Assembly (NCBI GenBank): GCA_964598845.1
Contig: CAZRDM010000009.1
Span: 21,819-85,818, forward strand
Length of the DNA stretch: 64,000 nt
Origin: FEN-987 sp964598845
GTDB taxonomy: Archaea > Thermoproteota > Bathyarchaeia > 40CM-2-53-6
Direction: 5' to 3'
Of this stretch, positions 36,144-45,646 are shown piece by piece. Position 1 is the first letter of the stretch. Every line of letters starts with the position of its first letter. The notes under the pieces were generated by a model. The model saw nothing but the letters and a program-made list of their open reading frames with translations, was not told where the DNA came from and ran no database searches. The position numbers and the translations under genes are program-made.

Positions 36144-36425
36144 TTGGCTCAGCTCACAATTCGGTTGCCCGAACAACTAAAGCGCAAGATGAAGCAACTG
36201 CGGGATCTCAACTGGTCAGAGATAATTCGGGAAGCTATCGAGGCGCGGGTTCTTCTTGAGTCTAAGAGAAGAAGACTTCGCGACCGCAGACGAGCCTTGG
36301 AAGCGATGAAGCGAATGAACGAGATTGCCGAGACTCTCTCATCTCGCTATTCTGGCCCTTGGAGTGGAGTTGAGGTCGTACGGTATTGGAGAAGACACCG
36401 ATATTCGTCGTCGACGCTTCGGTAG
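36144..36425 (+). CDS. vapB: VapB-type ribbon-helix-helix antitoxin
   Basis: 93 residues, TTG start. The N-terminal AQLTIRLPEQLKRKMKQLRDLNWSEIIREAIEARV is a ribbon-helix-helix DNA-binding fold. A long basic helix (ESKRRRLRDRRRALEAMKRMNE) follows, the part that usually blocks the toxin. Longer upstream frames exist, but the family fit begins at this start. The 3' end overlaps vapC by 40 nt, and the 24-bp palindrome lies immediately upstream. Confidence 0.82.
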   Translation: MAQLTIRLPEQLKRKMKQLRDLNWSEIIREAIEARVLLESKRRRLRDRRRALEAMKRMNEIAETLSSRYSGPWSGVEVVRYWRRHRYSSSTLR

Positions 36426-36798
36426 CAGTGAAATGGTAGATGACTTCGTTTCGGATCTAATAGACCTTCAGGCGCCAAGTTTGCTGCTCTATGAACTCGG
36501 TAATGCTCTAAGATGCCATCCCGGCTCGACCGAGCGTGATTGTGCAGACGCCGTGAAACAGACACGAAACCTTGGCTTAGGTATTCACGAGCTCGATGAC
36601 TCCCTAACTGAGATGGCATTGATGCTATCGTTTCGCGGGAAGATCACATTCTATGACGCAGCCTATCTTGCTCTTGCGAGAGAACTCAACGCAATTTTCC
36701 TGACTGCAGACAGGGTTCTCTGTACTCAGATCAGTGAAGAAGCTAGGTCAGGCATGACGTTCCTGGAGGAATACACGCAGGCTCGTTGCGGCTGTTAG
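36386..36798 (+). pseudogene. vapC: VapC PIN-domain toxin, broken near the N-terminus
   Basis: The frame starting at TTG 36386 encodes KTPIFVVDASVAVKW, the standard first strand of a VapC with its first acidic residue, then hits TAG at 36437. The rest of the PIN domain continues in another phase: APSLLLYELGNALR, ITFYDAAYLALARELNAIFLTADRVL with the remaining acidic residues. About 15-20 residues between the halves also seem to be missing. The toxin is thus probably inactive, which would leave the antitoxin as an orphan regulator. A sequencing error cannot explain the apparent internal deletion. Confidence 0.75.
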
Positions 36799-36836
36799 AG
36801 AATTCTCTTAACACGAGCGCTGGATCTACGGTTGCT

Positions 36837-37307
36837 TCACTTCTTCTTCACAGGGGCGAGGACCTTCGCGTATAGAATGGGCTTTCCGCCCACCACTTCG
36901 GGCTTCTTTGTGTAGATCTCTATTGGTGGGCCTGCCCACTTCAGCCCCTTACCCTCAACCCATTCTGTGAGCTGCTTGTATGTGTTCTTGAATTCTTCTC
37001 CCGGACCCTTGTGCGAGATGGCCGCGACCGTCATCGAGGGAAGCTTTCTGACCTTGATCTTTCCCTCCGACTTGACCTTGCCGTAAAGGGGAATCGCAAT
37101 TTGGCTCCGGCACTTGGATTTGGGAGTCTTCTCGGGATCGTCCAAGTAGATACCCAGAGGATAGAAGCCCGGCATGACCTTCTTCTCCTTTGCCCAGCCG
37201 TACAGGGTCTTCATGTACTCCTCCCACGGGACCTTATCGTAGGGGCCTGTGTGCTCGACGTATGCAATCGTCATTGATTTTCTCTTCTCAAGCTTAACGT
37301 TGCCCAT
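36837..37307 (-). CDS. GyrI-like small-molecule-binding protein
   Basis: 156 residues, a stand-alone GyrI/SOUL-like effector-binding domain: MTIAYVEHTGPYDKVPWEEYMKTLYGWA is the first half and MTVAAISHKGPGEEFKNTYKQLTEW the structurally equivalent second half, with the usual PIEIYTKKPE near the end. Related domains sense drugs in transcriptional regulators or hydrolyse xenobiotics. No DNA-binding domain is attached. Confidence 0.82.
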   Translation of the reverse strand: MGNVKLEKRKSMTIAYVEHTGPYDKVPWEEYMKTLYGWAKEKKVMPGFYPLGIYLDDPEKTPKSKCRSQIAIPLYGKVKSEGKIKVRKLPSMTVAAISHKGPGEEFKNTYKQLTEWVEGKGLKWAGPPIEIYTKKPEVVGGKPILYAKVLAPVKKK

Positions 37308-37786
37308 TCACATCACACTCATCCGGACAGTCATCATTCTTACTTAACGGCTTTGCGTATCAGCAGAAATGGAGACCGAGCGACGGGATAGTAGGGCATC
37401 CAAAGGTCGAAGTGTGAGTTGGAAAGGTAGGTGTGCATTAGCATCAGCATGCCGAGAAGGCTTCTTCCGTTAGTTGACCATCTCACCTATTCCACGATGG
37501 CCACAGTGGCCTGTGAGACTGCAGTCAGACAAGTGAAAGGCGTCAGATCCATGTCGGACACGTAAGAGCGCAACCAGCCGAGGTCTCACGATAGACGACA
37601 CCTGTCGATAGTGGCCATAGGCTTACTAGCATTAATAGAAAAGGGATCATTAGGAAGCATCGCGCCTCGGGTGCTTCTCCAAGCCCAGAAACGCGAGTAT
37701 CTCCTGGATTTCTGAGCGCCAAAGAACCTCCAGCCTCTAAATATGCCGATGATCGGCACTCTTGCTTCAGCGGTTGGAAGTTATCC
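37308..37786. other. Intergenic stretch with promoter and palindrome for LLM gene
   Basis: No gene recognised. Near the right end, CTAAATATG (about 37737-37745) is TATA-like, and it is followed at 37745-37757 by the perfect inverted repeat GCCGAT-G-ATCGGC, about 30 nt upstream of the oxidoreductase ATG, a good operator position. Confidence 0.45.
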
Positions 37787-38647
37787 ATGAGACCGGGTCG
37801 AGATAACGAGTTGCATTATGGACTGTACCTGCCCAATTTTGGTAAGTCCTCCCATCCTCACAGATTGGTTGGACTCGCGTTTGAGGCGGAGAAATCCGGC
37901 TGGGACGGCTTCTTCCTGTGGGATCACATCGTCGAGTGGAATCAACGGGTCCCGATCTGGGATCCATTCACAACCTTGGCTGCAATAGCCATGATGACGA
38001 CGCGGATTCGAATCGGAACGACAGTCACTCCTTTGCCTCGTCTTCCACCGTGGGTCGTCGCGCGGCAGACAGTTTCTATCGACCACCTGTCCAAGGGACG
38101 GCTAGTACTGGGTGCAGGGTTGGGCGGCGAGCGAAGCGCCGGGTATGAACGATTTGGTGAAACAGCGAATAACAAGATGCTGGCTGAGAAGCTCGATGAG
38201 GCACTCGAAATAATAACTGGTTTCTGGAGTGGCAAGCCGTTCAGTTACCGAGGCAAGCATTATCAGATAAGGAGAACTGTGTTCTTGCCCCCTCCAGTAC
38301 AGAAACCCAGAATCCCGATATGGGTTGGTGGTTTCTGGCCACGCAAGGGCCCCTTCAGGCGCGCTGCCAGATGGGACGGGGTGATTCCGTTGAGACTTCC
38401 CATGAGGCTCCCCCAGCCGCACGATTTGCGCGAGATCCTTGCCTATGTCAGGAAACATCGAACTAGTACTACGCCGTTTGATATGATCAAAATCGGTTGG
38501 ACTTCAGGAGTGAACAGGAAGGCGAATACGGAAAAGATAACACCATATGTTGAGGCGGGCATAACATGGTGGCTGGAAAGCCTGTACCATGATTCGCCTC
38601 AAGCCATGCGAAAACGAATCCGCATGGGTCCTCCTAGGATATCGTAG
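37787..38647 (+). CDS. F420-dependent LLM-class oxidoreductase
   Basis: 286 residues, luciferase-like TIM barrel. HYGLYLPNFGKSSHPHRLVGLAFEAEKSGWDGFFLWDH is the N-terminus, ARQTVSIDHLSKGRLVLGAGLGG the conserved barrel strand and PVQKPRIPIWVGGFWPRK a later one. In archaea most members use coenzyme F420 (for example F420-dependent dehydrogenases and reductases). Substrate unknown. Confidence 0.85.
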   Translation: MRPGRDNELHYGLYLPNFGKSSHPHRLVGLAFEAEKSGWDGFFLWDHIVEWNQRVPIWDPFTTLAAIAMMTTRIRIGTTVTPLPRLPPWVVARQTVSIDHLSKGRLVLGAGLGGERSAGYERFGETANNKMLAEKLDEALEIITGFWSGKPFSYRGKHYQIRRTVFLPPPVQKPRIPIWVGGFWPRKGPFRRAARWDGVIPLRLPMRLPQPHDLREILAYVRKHRTSTTPFDMIKIGWTSGVNRKANTEKITPYVEAGITWWLESLYHDSPQAMRKRIRMGPPRIS

Positions 38648-38792
38648 CAACCTTTGCCACACTGAATCAGCAGGCAAGAGAATTGTCACTGGTAGGGTTC
38701 TTGCCGTCAACCTGGTTATCAGAGGAATGAAGGTGGTGATCTCAACCCAAAGTCCGGTGTACGCCCGGTCCACCATTGAAAATGTTTGTCGG

Positions 38793-39050
38793 CTACGATT
38801 CTGAATTTTGATGCTCTGTCTGGTTGTCTCTTTCTTCTTGAGTTCGAAGGCTTGGGTTGACGATTCGTTGTAGGCTCCTAATCTTTCCTTCGAGGAGTTC
38901 AGGTCTCTGGCCGGGGTAGGTTTCGTTGCGGTTGAGGACGTGATAGATTGACACGAGAAGCTTCCTTGCGACGCCGACTATGGCTCGTTGGCGTCCACGC
39001 CTCGTAGAGACGCATTGGCGGTTCTCTCGGGGTCTGACAAGCGCCACCAC
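38793..39050 (-). pseudogene. IS110-type transposase, C-terminal remnant
   Basis: The frame contains STRRGRQRAIVGVARKLLV and SIYHVLNRNETY, matching the conserved end of IS110/IS1111 transposases (RRGRK-AIVAVARRLL-x4-HxLLRRGEPY). The RuvC-like N-terminal domain and the rest of the transposase are not present upstream, so only the tail remains. No inverted repeats were seen. Confidence 0.65.
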
Positions 39051-39266
39051 AACACGAGTCGGTCAACCGGTGCAGAACTCACCGCGGATCTTCAGTTGAA
39101 GAACAGGTCGCAATTGCCTTAATTAGTTGCGTTAGGAGCTTGGTCTAGCTAGACTAGCAACTCCCTGAGATTACGAGGTCTCCTCATGCGATATCTGATA
39201 AAAGAGAGAAGAAAATATTATCTACATTACATCTGTGAAGTTGAGCAAGGGAATAGCCGTCCGCCA

Positions 39267-40634
39267 CTATTCCCAATCAAGAAGACGATGCTCGCCTTCC
39301 AAGGCCTTCATCTTGGTTATGTCCTGTGTGACCTCTAGGGTTCCCCTGTAGCCTCCGTTCTTGTCACGAACCGCAAAGTACCGGATGTGGACGAGTTTCC
39401 CTTGGTGGTTGATCCAGAATTCGGCTACGTTTCGAGTTCCGGCCCGGAACTCCTGTAGAATGCGGTTGACGATGTGTACGCTGTTGGGCGGGTGGCAGTT
39501 CTGAACCTTCCGACCAATGACCTGAGGCGTACGGACAAAGATCCGCTCCTTACCTTCCGAGTAGTAGCGTACGACATCGTCTTGGTCAACGAATGTGATA
39601 TCGATAGGGACATGAGTCAAGATCAGATTCAACTGCTCGATGCTCAATTCGCCTCTGTTGAGGGAGAACAGATCTTCCTTGAGCTTTGATGCCCCTCTTT
39701 CGACGTAGCCCCGACCCATTTCCTGCCAGTCTTGGTTGGTTAGAACCTCCATGGCCATGGGGAAGAGGATTCTCTCCTCTTTGACTATCATGTCCTCCAT
39801 TTTCTGGGCGAGCTTCTCGCCTTTGTCGATGAGGCGTTCGCTTTCTTTGGAGTGCAACGCGGCTTTGGTGTCCTTGAGCAGTGCCCTTACCTCGTCGTGC
39901 ACCGACCACATCACCTGAGGAGGAGCCGTAATGCCCCTCTTCTCAAGGAAGGGGAAGAGCTGATTCTCTTTGCGTTGGTAATGGGTCTCAACCCTAGCTA
40001 GCTCATCGAGTCTCTCGCCAATCTTGTCCCTCAATAAGGCGAGATTCCTGTCTCCTTGTGCGGTTCTTAGCGCAACTAGTGTCTCGCGGAATTGGGCAAC
40101 TGCTTCGCTTAGCTGCCGGTTCTCAACTGTTAGCTGAGTGAGCGGATGCTGGGCCCCAGTCTCAAGCTTTGCTTGCTTCTCCAGTCCTTCTTGGAATAGC
40201 TGAACGTGCAAGTCGCAGAGCTTTGTAATCTCCTCGGGACTGAGTCCTTCCCCGACGAGTTCCTGCTCCAGGCTGCCAATTTCTCCTGGACTGACATCTT
40301 CTAGAAGACTTGCAAAACGGGCTTTGAGCGTCTCAGGAGCCTTGCCCTCATGGAGTTCCTTGATTATCGCCTTAAGAGCCTCTCTGCGTCCTAGCCTCTG
40401 AGGACTCTCACGCCGCCCCTTCTCAATTGCCTCGGTCAGGTCTGATATCAGCTGATCGATAGTCATTCCGCCCATTGAAGCAACGGTTTCAAGTGAGGCG
40501 GTTCGCAACGCAATCTTTCTGATCAGAGGATTCTTGAGTTTCTGGAACTCAGGCCTGTAGTTGACCAGAAAATCCAGAAGGAATGGATATTCCTTTAGAA
40601 GGTCGTCCAATCGAGTTGTAGGACTGAGCTCCAT
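39267..40634 (-). CDS. DUF438/hemerythrin/PAS multidomain protein
   Basis: About 455 residues. Order: a DUF1858-like segment (TTRLDDLLKEYPFLLDFLV), a DUF438 domain (EALKAIIKELHEGKAPETLKARF), a hemerythrin-like HHE four-helix bundle (HYQRKENQLFPFLEKRG ... WSVHDEVRALL ... EERILFPMAMEVL) and a C-terminal PAS domain (ITFVDQDDVVRYYSEGKERIFVRTPQVIGRKVQNCHPP). His and Glu residues of the HHE region could bind a di-iron centre and sense oxygen or nitric oxide. No output domain is attached, so it may act as a binding or repair protein. Start ATG 40634 preferred over 40670. Confidence 0.87.
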   Translation of the reverse strand: MELSPTTRLDDLLKEYPFLLDFLVNYRPEFQKLKNPLIRKIALRTASLETVASMGGMTIDQLISDLTEAIEKGRRESPQRLGRREALKAIIKELHEGKAPETLKARFASLLEDVSPGEIGSLEQELVGEGLSPEEITKLCDLHVQLFQEGLEKQAKLETGAQHPLTQLTVENRQLSEAVAQFRETLVALRTAQGDRNLALLRDKIGERLDELARVETHYQRKENQLFPFLEKRGITAPPQVMWSVHDEVRALLKDTKAALHSKESERLIDKGEKLAQKMEDMIVKEERILFPMAMEVLTNQDWQEMGRGYVERGASKLKEDLFSLNRGELSIEQLNLILTHVPIDITFVDQDDVVRYYSEGKERIFVRTPQVIGRKVQNCHPPNSVHIVNRILQEFRAGTRNVAEFWINHQGKLVHIRYFAVRDKNGGYRGTLEVTQDITKMKALEGEHRLLDWE

Positions 40635-40798
40635 CGGTTGTCTTCCTCTGCAAACCGAAAGCCCTCGCATTTAGGTCTGATCCTGACTTTGGGGCCACAT
40701 GGATGAGTCATCGTCTCTCTCGAAAGTCAATGAACACTGGTTCTCTTGGTCGACTGCGATGGAAGCGATCTCGAGGTTGATCTTCTCCACCTGCGCGT

Positions 40799-41818
40799 CT
40801 AAGGCGTCCAAGAGTCACAGATCCGTCCTCTGGGCAATCCAAGTAGCCTTGCAAGCAAATGCCACAATCGATCGGACGTCGTAACGCAAACCCGCGGTCC
40901 GTAAGCGCTATCACGGAATCTATGCCGACGCCTGAGTTTCAGTCCAAGTCCTACACCGTCAATGATGCCTCTCGTGGCGTAATTCTCATATGCAATGATG
41001 TGGGCGATTAGACGGGGGAAGTACGCAATTATTTTGACAAACCAGAACGGATCGTGCAGGACCATGACACCTGTCTCACCTCTGTGAGCATAGTAGACCG
41101 CTTCCTTTTTCGAATGCCCTATAGACGCGCCACGGAGATGTCTGCCTGCGAGAATCGTAACATAATCCAGCGTATACCCTGCTGCCCAGACGCGTTGCGC
41201 AAGCTCGTAGTCATCTCCATAGAGAAAGAAATCTGGAATGAATAGCCCACCTGCCTTGGTTATCGCTTCAGCTCTATACACGGAATATGCTCCGTCAACG
41301 TAGCTGACTGGCGCTCCGGCATAATCGGTCGCGGCTCGCCTCGATCTTCCCCTGACAAGAACGTGCCAGACATCGGAGAGATAGCATCCTGCATTGTCTA
41401 TTCTGCGCCCGTCCCATGTCAAGATCTTTCCTTGCGCACCTCCCACACTTGAATGGCGTTCGAGATAATTGATCAGTCCCCTGAGCGAGTCGGGGTTGGG
41501 GGCCAAGTCGCTGTTGATCAGAGCGATGTACTTCGACGTACTTGCCCAAAGGGTGAAACCGAGGTTGTTGGCTGCTGCGAACCCTATGTTTCGAGGGAGT
41601 CTGACCAGCCTAACATCATGTCCCTTTCTCGCGTAGCTCTCTACTATGTGCTGCAGGTGTAGGCCGCTGCCATCCGTTGATCCGTTGTCGATTATGACCA
41701 CTCGCAGTGGCGCGTAACTGAGCTCGAGGATAGCCTGTACACATTCAAGAATCACCTGTGTACTCAGGCAAGAGTTGCTGTTAACAACTATGACGCTCGC
41801 TGTGGGCAGAGTGCTCAT
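40799..41818 (-). CDS. Family 2 glycosyltransferase
   Basis: About 339 residues. GT-A fold: SVIVVNSNS, VVIIDNGSTDGS, NIGFAAANNLGF, ALINSDLAPNPDSL (DxD-like nucleotide-sugar site) and FIPDFFLYGDDYELAQRVW (catalytic base region). Resembles rhamnosyl-type transferases with a short C-terminal region near the membrane. The open frame reaches 41947, but the ATG at 41818 starts directly before the fold. It ends the leftward run of three GT2 genes. Confidence 0.87.
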   Translation of the reverse strand: MSTLPTASVIVVNSNSCLSTQVILECVQAILELSYAPLRVVIIDNGSTDGSGLHLQHIVESYARKGHDVRLVRLPRNIGFAAANNLGFTLWASTSKYIALINSDLAPNPDSLRGLINYLERHSSVGGAQGKILTWDGRRIDNAGCYLSDVWHVLVRGRSRRAATDYAGAPVSYVDGAYSVYRAEAITKAGGLFIPDFFLYGDDYELAQRVWAAGYTLDYVTILAGRHLRGASIGHSKKEAVYYAHRGETGVMVLHDPFWFVKIIAYFPRLIAHIIAYENYATRGIIDGVGLGLKLRRRHRFRDSAYGPRVCVTTSDRLWHLLARLLGLPRGRICDSWTP

Positions 41819-41852
41819 CGCCGAGTCTGATCCTTTTTCATGTCTCAGAGAA

Positions 41853-42830
41853 TCAAGACGTTCTTGGGCGTTCCGCTCCATAACGAAGTCTAGAGGCCCG
41901 TTGTTCAGCTTCCGGCTGGGAGAGGTCCGTGACCTCTGGAAAGACATCGATTGCCGAAGGCGGGCGCCATATTAGCGGTTCTCGTCTGCTAAGCCTATAT
42001 CCATCCAAATAGCCTCTCATGGTGGCTGCAAACTGCTTCTTGGAAGCCGCCTCACCCAGATCTTTCCTTAGCACAGACACAAGATAGGATCTTGGGAGGT
42101 TGGTCAGAAAGAAGAGAATCTCGTTCTTGCACCAATTGTAAATTGCCTCTGAATCCTCTACGCGTCTCAAGCTTTGCTGGCCGAAGTGCACAAGCTTGGC
42201 GCTCGGCACGGTCAGCACTTTGTATCCTTTTTTCGAGCATCTAGCGCAGTACTCTGTTTCCTCATAGAAATAGGGACTATATCTCTCGTCGAATGCTCCG
42301 AGACGCATCAAGACATCCGTCCTAATCATGAAGCATGCGCCGGATACCCATTCCACTTGCCTAGTCTCATTTCCCCAGTAGAAAACTCTCTCTAGGGGAG
42401 TAAAATATCCTGCGTAAAATTGTGCCGCTCCGTCCGGATACATCAGTTTCGGACCTACTACCGCAATGCTCCGATCGGTTTCCGCAGTGCGAATCATTCT
42501 GCTCAGCCAATCGTTTTGCACTATCCGGGTATCGTTGTTCAGAAGAAGAATGTACGATGGACCGTGTTTCGCGAGAGCATACTTTATGCCCTGGTTGTTT
42601 CCTCGGGCGTAACCGTAGTTCCTACCAAGGCTTAGAACGTCCAAGTTCTGAAGTCTGGCCTCGGCGTGTTCCGTGCTACCGTCGGTAGATCCGTTGTCAA
42701 CCACAATGACTTCGTAGTTGTCATAGTCTGTCAAATGAATCAACGATGACAGGCATGCTGTAAGACGCTGTCCCCCGTTCCAATTCAGTACCAGTATGGT
42801 GACCTTCGGGGGGTTCCCTCGTTCCATCAT
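41853..42830 (-). CDS. Family 2 glycosyltransferase
   Basis: 325 residues. VTILVLNWNGGQRL, VIVVDNGSTDGSTEHAE, GYARGNNQGIKYAL, YILLLNNDTRIV (DxD-type), WVSGACFMIRTDVLMRLGAFDERYSPYFYEETEYCAR. This is the rhamnosyltransferase-like branch. It begins 12 nt after the upstream GT2 gene, so the run is an operon. Confidence 0.9.
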   Translation of the reverse strand: MMERGNPPKVTILVLNWNGGQRLTACLSSLIHLTDYDNYEVIVVDNGSTDGSTEHAEARLQNLDVLSLGRNYGYARGNNQGIKYALAKHGPSYILLLNNDTRIVQNDWLSRMIRTAETDRSIAVVGPKLMYPDGAAQFYAGYFTPLERVFYWGNETRQVEWVSGACFMIRTDVLMRLGAFDERYSPYFYEETEYCARCSKKGYKVLTVPSAKLVHFGQQSLRRVEDSEAIYNWCKNEILFFLTNLPRSYLVSVLRKDLGEAASKKQFAATMRGYLDGYRLSRREPLIWRPPSAIDVFPEVTDLSQPEAEQRASRLRYGAERPRTS

Positions 42831-42842
42831 TAGACGCGATCC

Positions 42843-43850
42843 CTACTGTCGAGCGACACGTTGACCGCGACCCCACCAGTGAGACAGGAGAAGTCCGGTG
42901 AGAAACCAGAACCCATAGTAGGTCTCTCGCACAAAGATGTAGAACAATCTCCAAGATTGTCTGCTTGGAGACCTCACGTAGTGATACAGCACTTTGGCCA
43001 AGAAGAGCCCCAAAGGTATCATCGAAAGCGTCGGAGTGACCAGAGTTGCTCTGGCCACAAATGCTAGTACGAGAAAGCCTACGCCGGCCGTATAGTATCC
43101 AAGCTGCGCATAAGGGTTGACGAGGTTTTCTCTTGGACTCGTTGTTTTCCAATATTTCTTTAGAAATCTTGGAAACGTTCTGCCATACCACAGGGCCTGT
43201 CTCATCCAATCTCTGCATGTGTGAGCATAGTGCCTATAGCAGTAAGCATCAACATAGACAGGCGAAATCGGAAGCCTGGCTGCAAAGTCCCTGTCGTCCC
43301 CGAACCCGAGTTCTGGATCGAACAGAGTATTTCGGAATACCTCGCGGCGGTATCCACCAGCAGCGTGGACATCAATGGGCGTCAACGTATCTCTTCTCAC
43401 GTCGTCGAGTGCGCAGTGAAATTCGATCCATGTATCAATCATCGGGATTGTCTTCACTCGCACAGCATTGTGGTTGACTAGCTCTCTCTGTACCTGCGAG
43501 ACGAGAGTACAATCCGTCACTTCGAAATCCACATCGAAGAACATCAGGTAGGTCGATGTGCTACTCAAAACGCCAACGTTCCTTGCGTTGGCGGGGCTTC
43601 GAAGATCTCCGAAGTCAGACTCCCGTAGTAGCTCTATGTGGAAGTCATCTGAGCCTAGCAGTCTCTGAAAGTTCGACACGATGTCCAGAGTTCCATCGGT
43701 TGAACCACCGTCAACCACGATGATCTCTATGGGCCGATAGTCTTGATGGAGGATGCTCATCAGCAGCTTCGGGATCCGGCTGGCTGAATTCAAAGCGGGG
43801 ATAATCACGGCGACCTTTTCTGACGCGGAGGTAATCTGCTTGGATCTCAT
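42843..43850 (-). CDS. Family 2 glycosyltransferase with C-terminal membrane helices
   Basis: 335 residues. VAVIIPALNSASRIPKLLMSIL and EIIVVDGGSTDGTLDIV form the nucleotide-sugar fold, MFFDVDFEV the DxD site, and LGFGDDRDFAARL the base region. Two hydrophobic helices (about residues 245-285) follow, so it is attached to the membrane. It heads the three-gene GT2 run. Confidence 0.87.
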   Translation of the reverse strand: MRSKQITSASEKVAVIIPALNSASRIPKLLMSILHQDYRPIEIIVVDGGSTDGTLDIVSNFQRLLGSDDFHIELLRESDFGDLRSPANARNVGVLSSTSTYLMFFDVDFEVTDCTLVSQVQRELVNHNAVRVKTIPMIDTWIEFHCALDDVRRDTLTPIDVHAAGGYRREVFRNTLFDPELGFGDDRDFAARLPISPVYVDAYCYRHYAHTCRDWMRQALWYGRTFPRFLKKYWKTTSPRENLVNPYAQLGYYTAGVGFLVLAFVARATLVTPTLSMIPLGLFLAKVLYHYVRSPSRQSWRLFYIFVRETYYGFWFLTGLLLSHWWGRGQRVARQ

Positions 43851-44008
43851 GATGGTCTACTCGGAATAATCCCGAATAATCTGTTCTGATCCTGTACTCT
43901 GGACATGAAGTCCGATCGAGGCGATATCGGTACTCTTAGTCTCAATCCAATGTTCCATACAAGTGCGGAACTCCTGCAGGCCTGAAGGCGTAAGCGTCTT
44001 TCTTGCTT

Positions 44009-45469
44009 CTACGGGCGACGAACTCCATATCTGTACAGGAACTTGCGATAGGGTTTTCGGATGACATTCGAAACTCCCATTCTTCGTGCTACTCGGCTTG
44101 CGAGTTCAGTAAATGAGGGCCTGGCGCCTGTTGCGCGAAGCAGTATCTGACGCAGGAATCTGTAGTCTACTCCTGCTATCTTGCTCTCCCAAGGAAAGCG
44201 CGATCCGAGACCATCAGGTGAGCACGATATGAGACCCTCCCTCTCGCAGAAATCATGCAAAAAGGATCCCGGTATTGGCGTCAGGAATGAGCACGAGACT
44301 ATTTCGGGCTTGATCTGTGCAATAGCTTCCGCCGTTTTGAGATCATCCTCCGGATAGTATTTCGAATCAGCGTACGGCACACCAAAGATGAAGTTACCGT
44401 AGATCTCGAGGTCGAGCTCTCTGAGAATCCTCACCGCTTGCCAATTCTGCTGTACGCTTACCCCTTTGTTGAGCCATCGAAGGATTCTCTCCGAGAACGA
44501 CTCGAACCCAACGCTCACCATCTTGAGTCCCGCGCTCTTCATCTCGCGGAAAAGCCCGGGATATCTCGCTATGATGTCAGCGCGCGAAGCAGCCCACCAT
44601 CTCACTTCACGATCAACAAATCCGCGCTGATGCATTTGCCGGCAGAACTCCTCAGTCCACCTTTGGTCGATCACGAACTGATCATCATGAAAGATGATGC
44701 TCCTAAACCCATGCTTGGCGTAGAGTACGTCGAGTTCATCCAAGACATTCGACACACTTCTTCGACGTATGTATGGTACACGCGTTCCACCGCTCTGTCT
44801 AGAATAGAGATTCTGCTCACCAGGCCCGCAACAGAACCTGCATTGCCATGGGCATCCGCGCCCAGTCAACATCTCTACTGTTGGCGGAGCGAAGGGATTC
44901 TTCTTGATCATGAATGGTGGGAACCGTATGCGCCAAGTGTAGTCATCCCAGAGTTCCCTGTCAGGAAAAGGGAGAGTATCCAAATCCGGGGGATCCCCCC
45001 AGAGCTGGGGCGGGAACTCATCTGGGTTGCTTACAAGCCTGGGCAAGCTTAACTCTCCTTCTCCTCTAACCACATAGTCCACGACGCCGGTCTTCAGGCA
45101 CTCGTCAGGGAACATAGTCGGATGAATTCCGCCAACAATTGTTCTGGTTCTTGGGCTTGACTTTCGGGCACGGCGACAGCATTCGATTGCGATATTGAAC
45201 TCGCAAGTATGCATGGTGACGGCCAAGAAGTCTGGATCTTGCTTCTTTAGGGCGCTATCGTACTCTTTCCAACCGTCAAGGAGTCTAAGGTCGACCAGTT
45301 GAACATCGTGGCCGGCCATCTTTAGGCAGGCTGAAATGTATGCCAAGCCGAGTCTTATGCAGGTAGCGTCTATAGTGGTAGGCAGAGCATTCCATGGGAC
45401 GACGACAATCTGCGGATTCACGAGAGTCACTTTCACCAAGATCGCTACCGGCATGCTAGTGGTTTCCAA
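44009..45469 (-). CDS. B12-binding radical SAM protein
   Basis: 486 residues. N-terminal cobalamin-binding domain (TLVNPQIVV ... RLGLAYISACLKMAGHDVQLVDL; TIVGGIHPTMFPDECLK) and a radical SAM domain with GRGCPWQCRFCC (CxxxCxxC [4Fe-4S] site) and a HDDQFVIDQ strand. Such class B enzymes methylate unreactive carbon or phosphinate atoms, or act in antibiotic and lipid pathways. Its place within glycosyltransferase genes suggests a surface sugar or lipid substrate (inference). Confidence 0.9.
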   Translation of the reverse strand: METTSMPVAILVKVTLVNPQIVVVPWNALPTTIDATCIRLGLAYISACLKMAGHDVQLVDLRLLDGWKEYDSALKKQDPDFLAVTMHTCEFNIAIECCRRARKSSPRTRTIVGGIHPTMFPDECLKTGVVDYVVRGEGELSLPRLVSNPDEFPPQLWGDPPDLDTLPFPDRELWDDYTWRIRFPPFMIKKNPFAPPTVEMLTGRGCPWQCRFCCGPGEQNLYSRQSGGTRVPYIRRRSVSNVLDELDVLYAKHGFRSIIFHDDQFVIDQRWTEEFCRQMHQRGFVDREVRWWAASRADIIARYPGLFREMKSAGLKMVSVGFESFSERILRWLNKGVSVQQNWQAVRILRELDLEIYGNFIFGVPYADSKYYPEDDLKTAEAIAQIKPEIVSCSFLTPIPGSFLHDFCEREGLISCSPDGLGSRFPWESKIAGVDYRFLRQILLRATGARPSFTELASRVARRMGVSNVIRKPYRKFLYRYGVRRP

Positions 45470-45646
45470 GCATGCGCTTTAAGAATTGACGCGTCAGACC
45501 TATCCGGCAGGGGGTTCCATGACAGCAAGACTAGGCTGGCTCGGCGCCGCTGCCCCCACCGAATCTTCGGTTCGCCGCACGTATCACAGGAAAAGGACTG
45601 CTGGCTTGAGAATCATGGCGTCGCGACCCTGAGCGAGGAATGCGGC

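Noticed and set aside
44009..45469. Antibiotic biosynthesis cluster around the radical SAM enzyme
   Set aside because: Neighbours are glycosyltransferases only; no NRPS, PKS or RiPP precursor genes visible.
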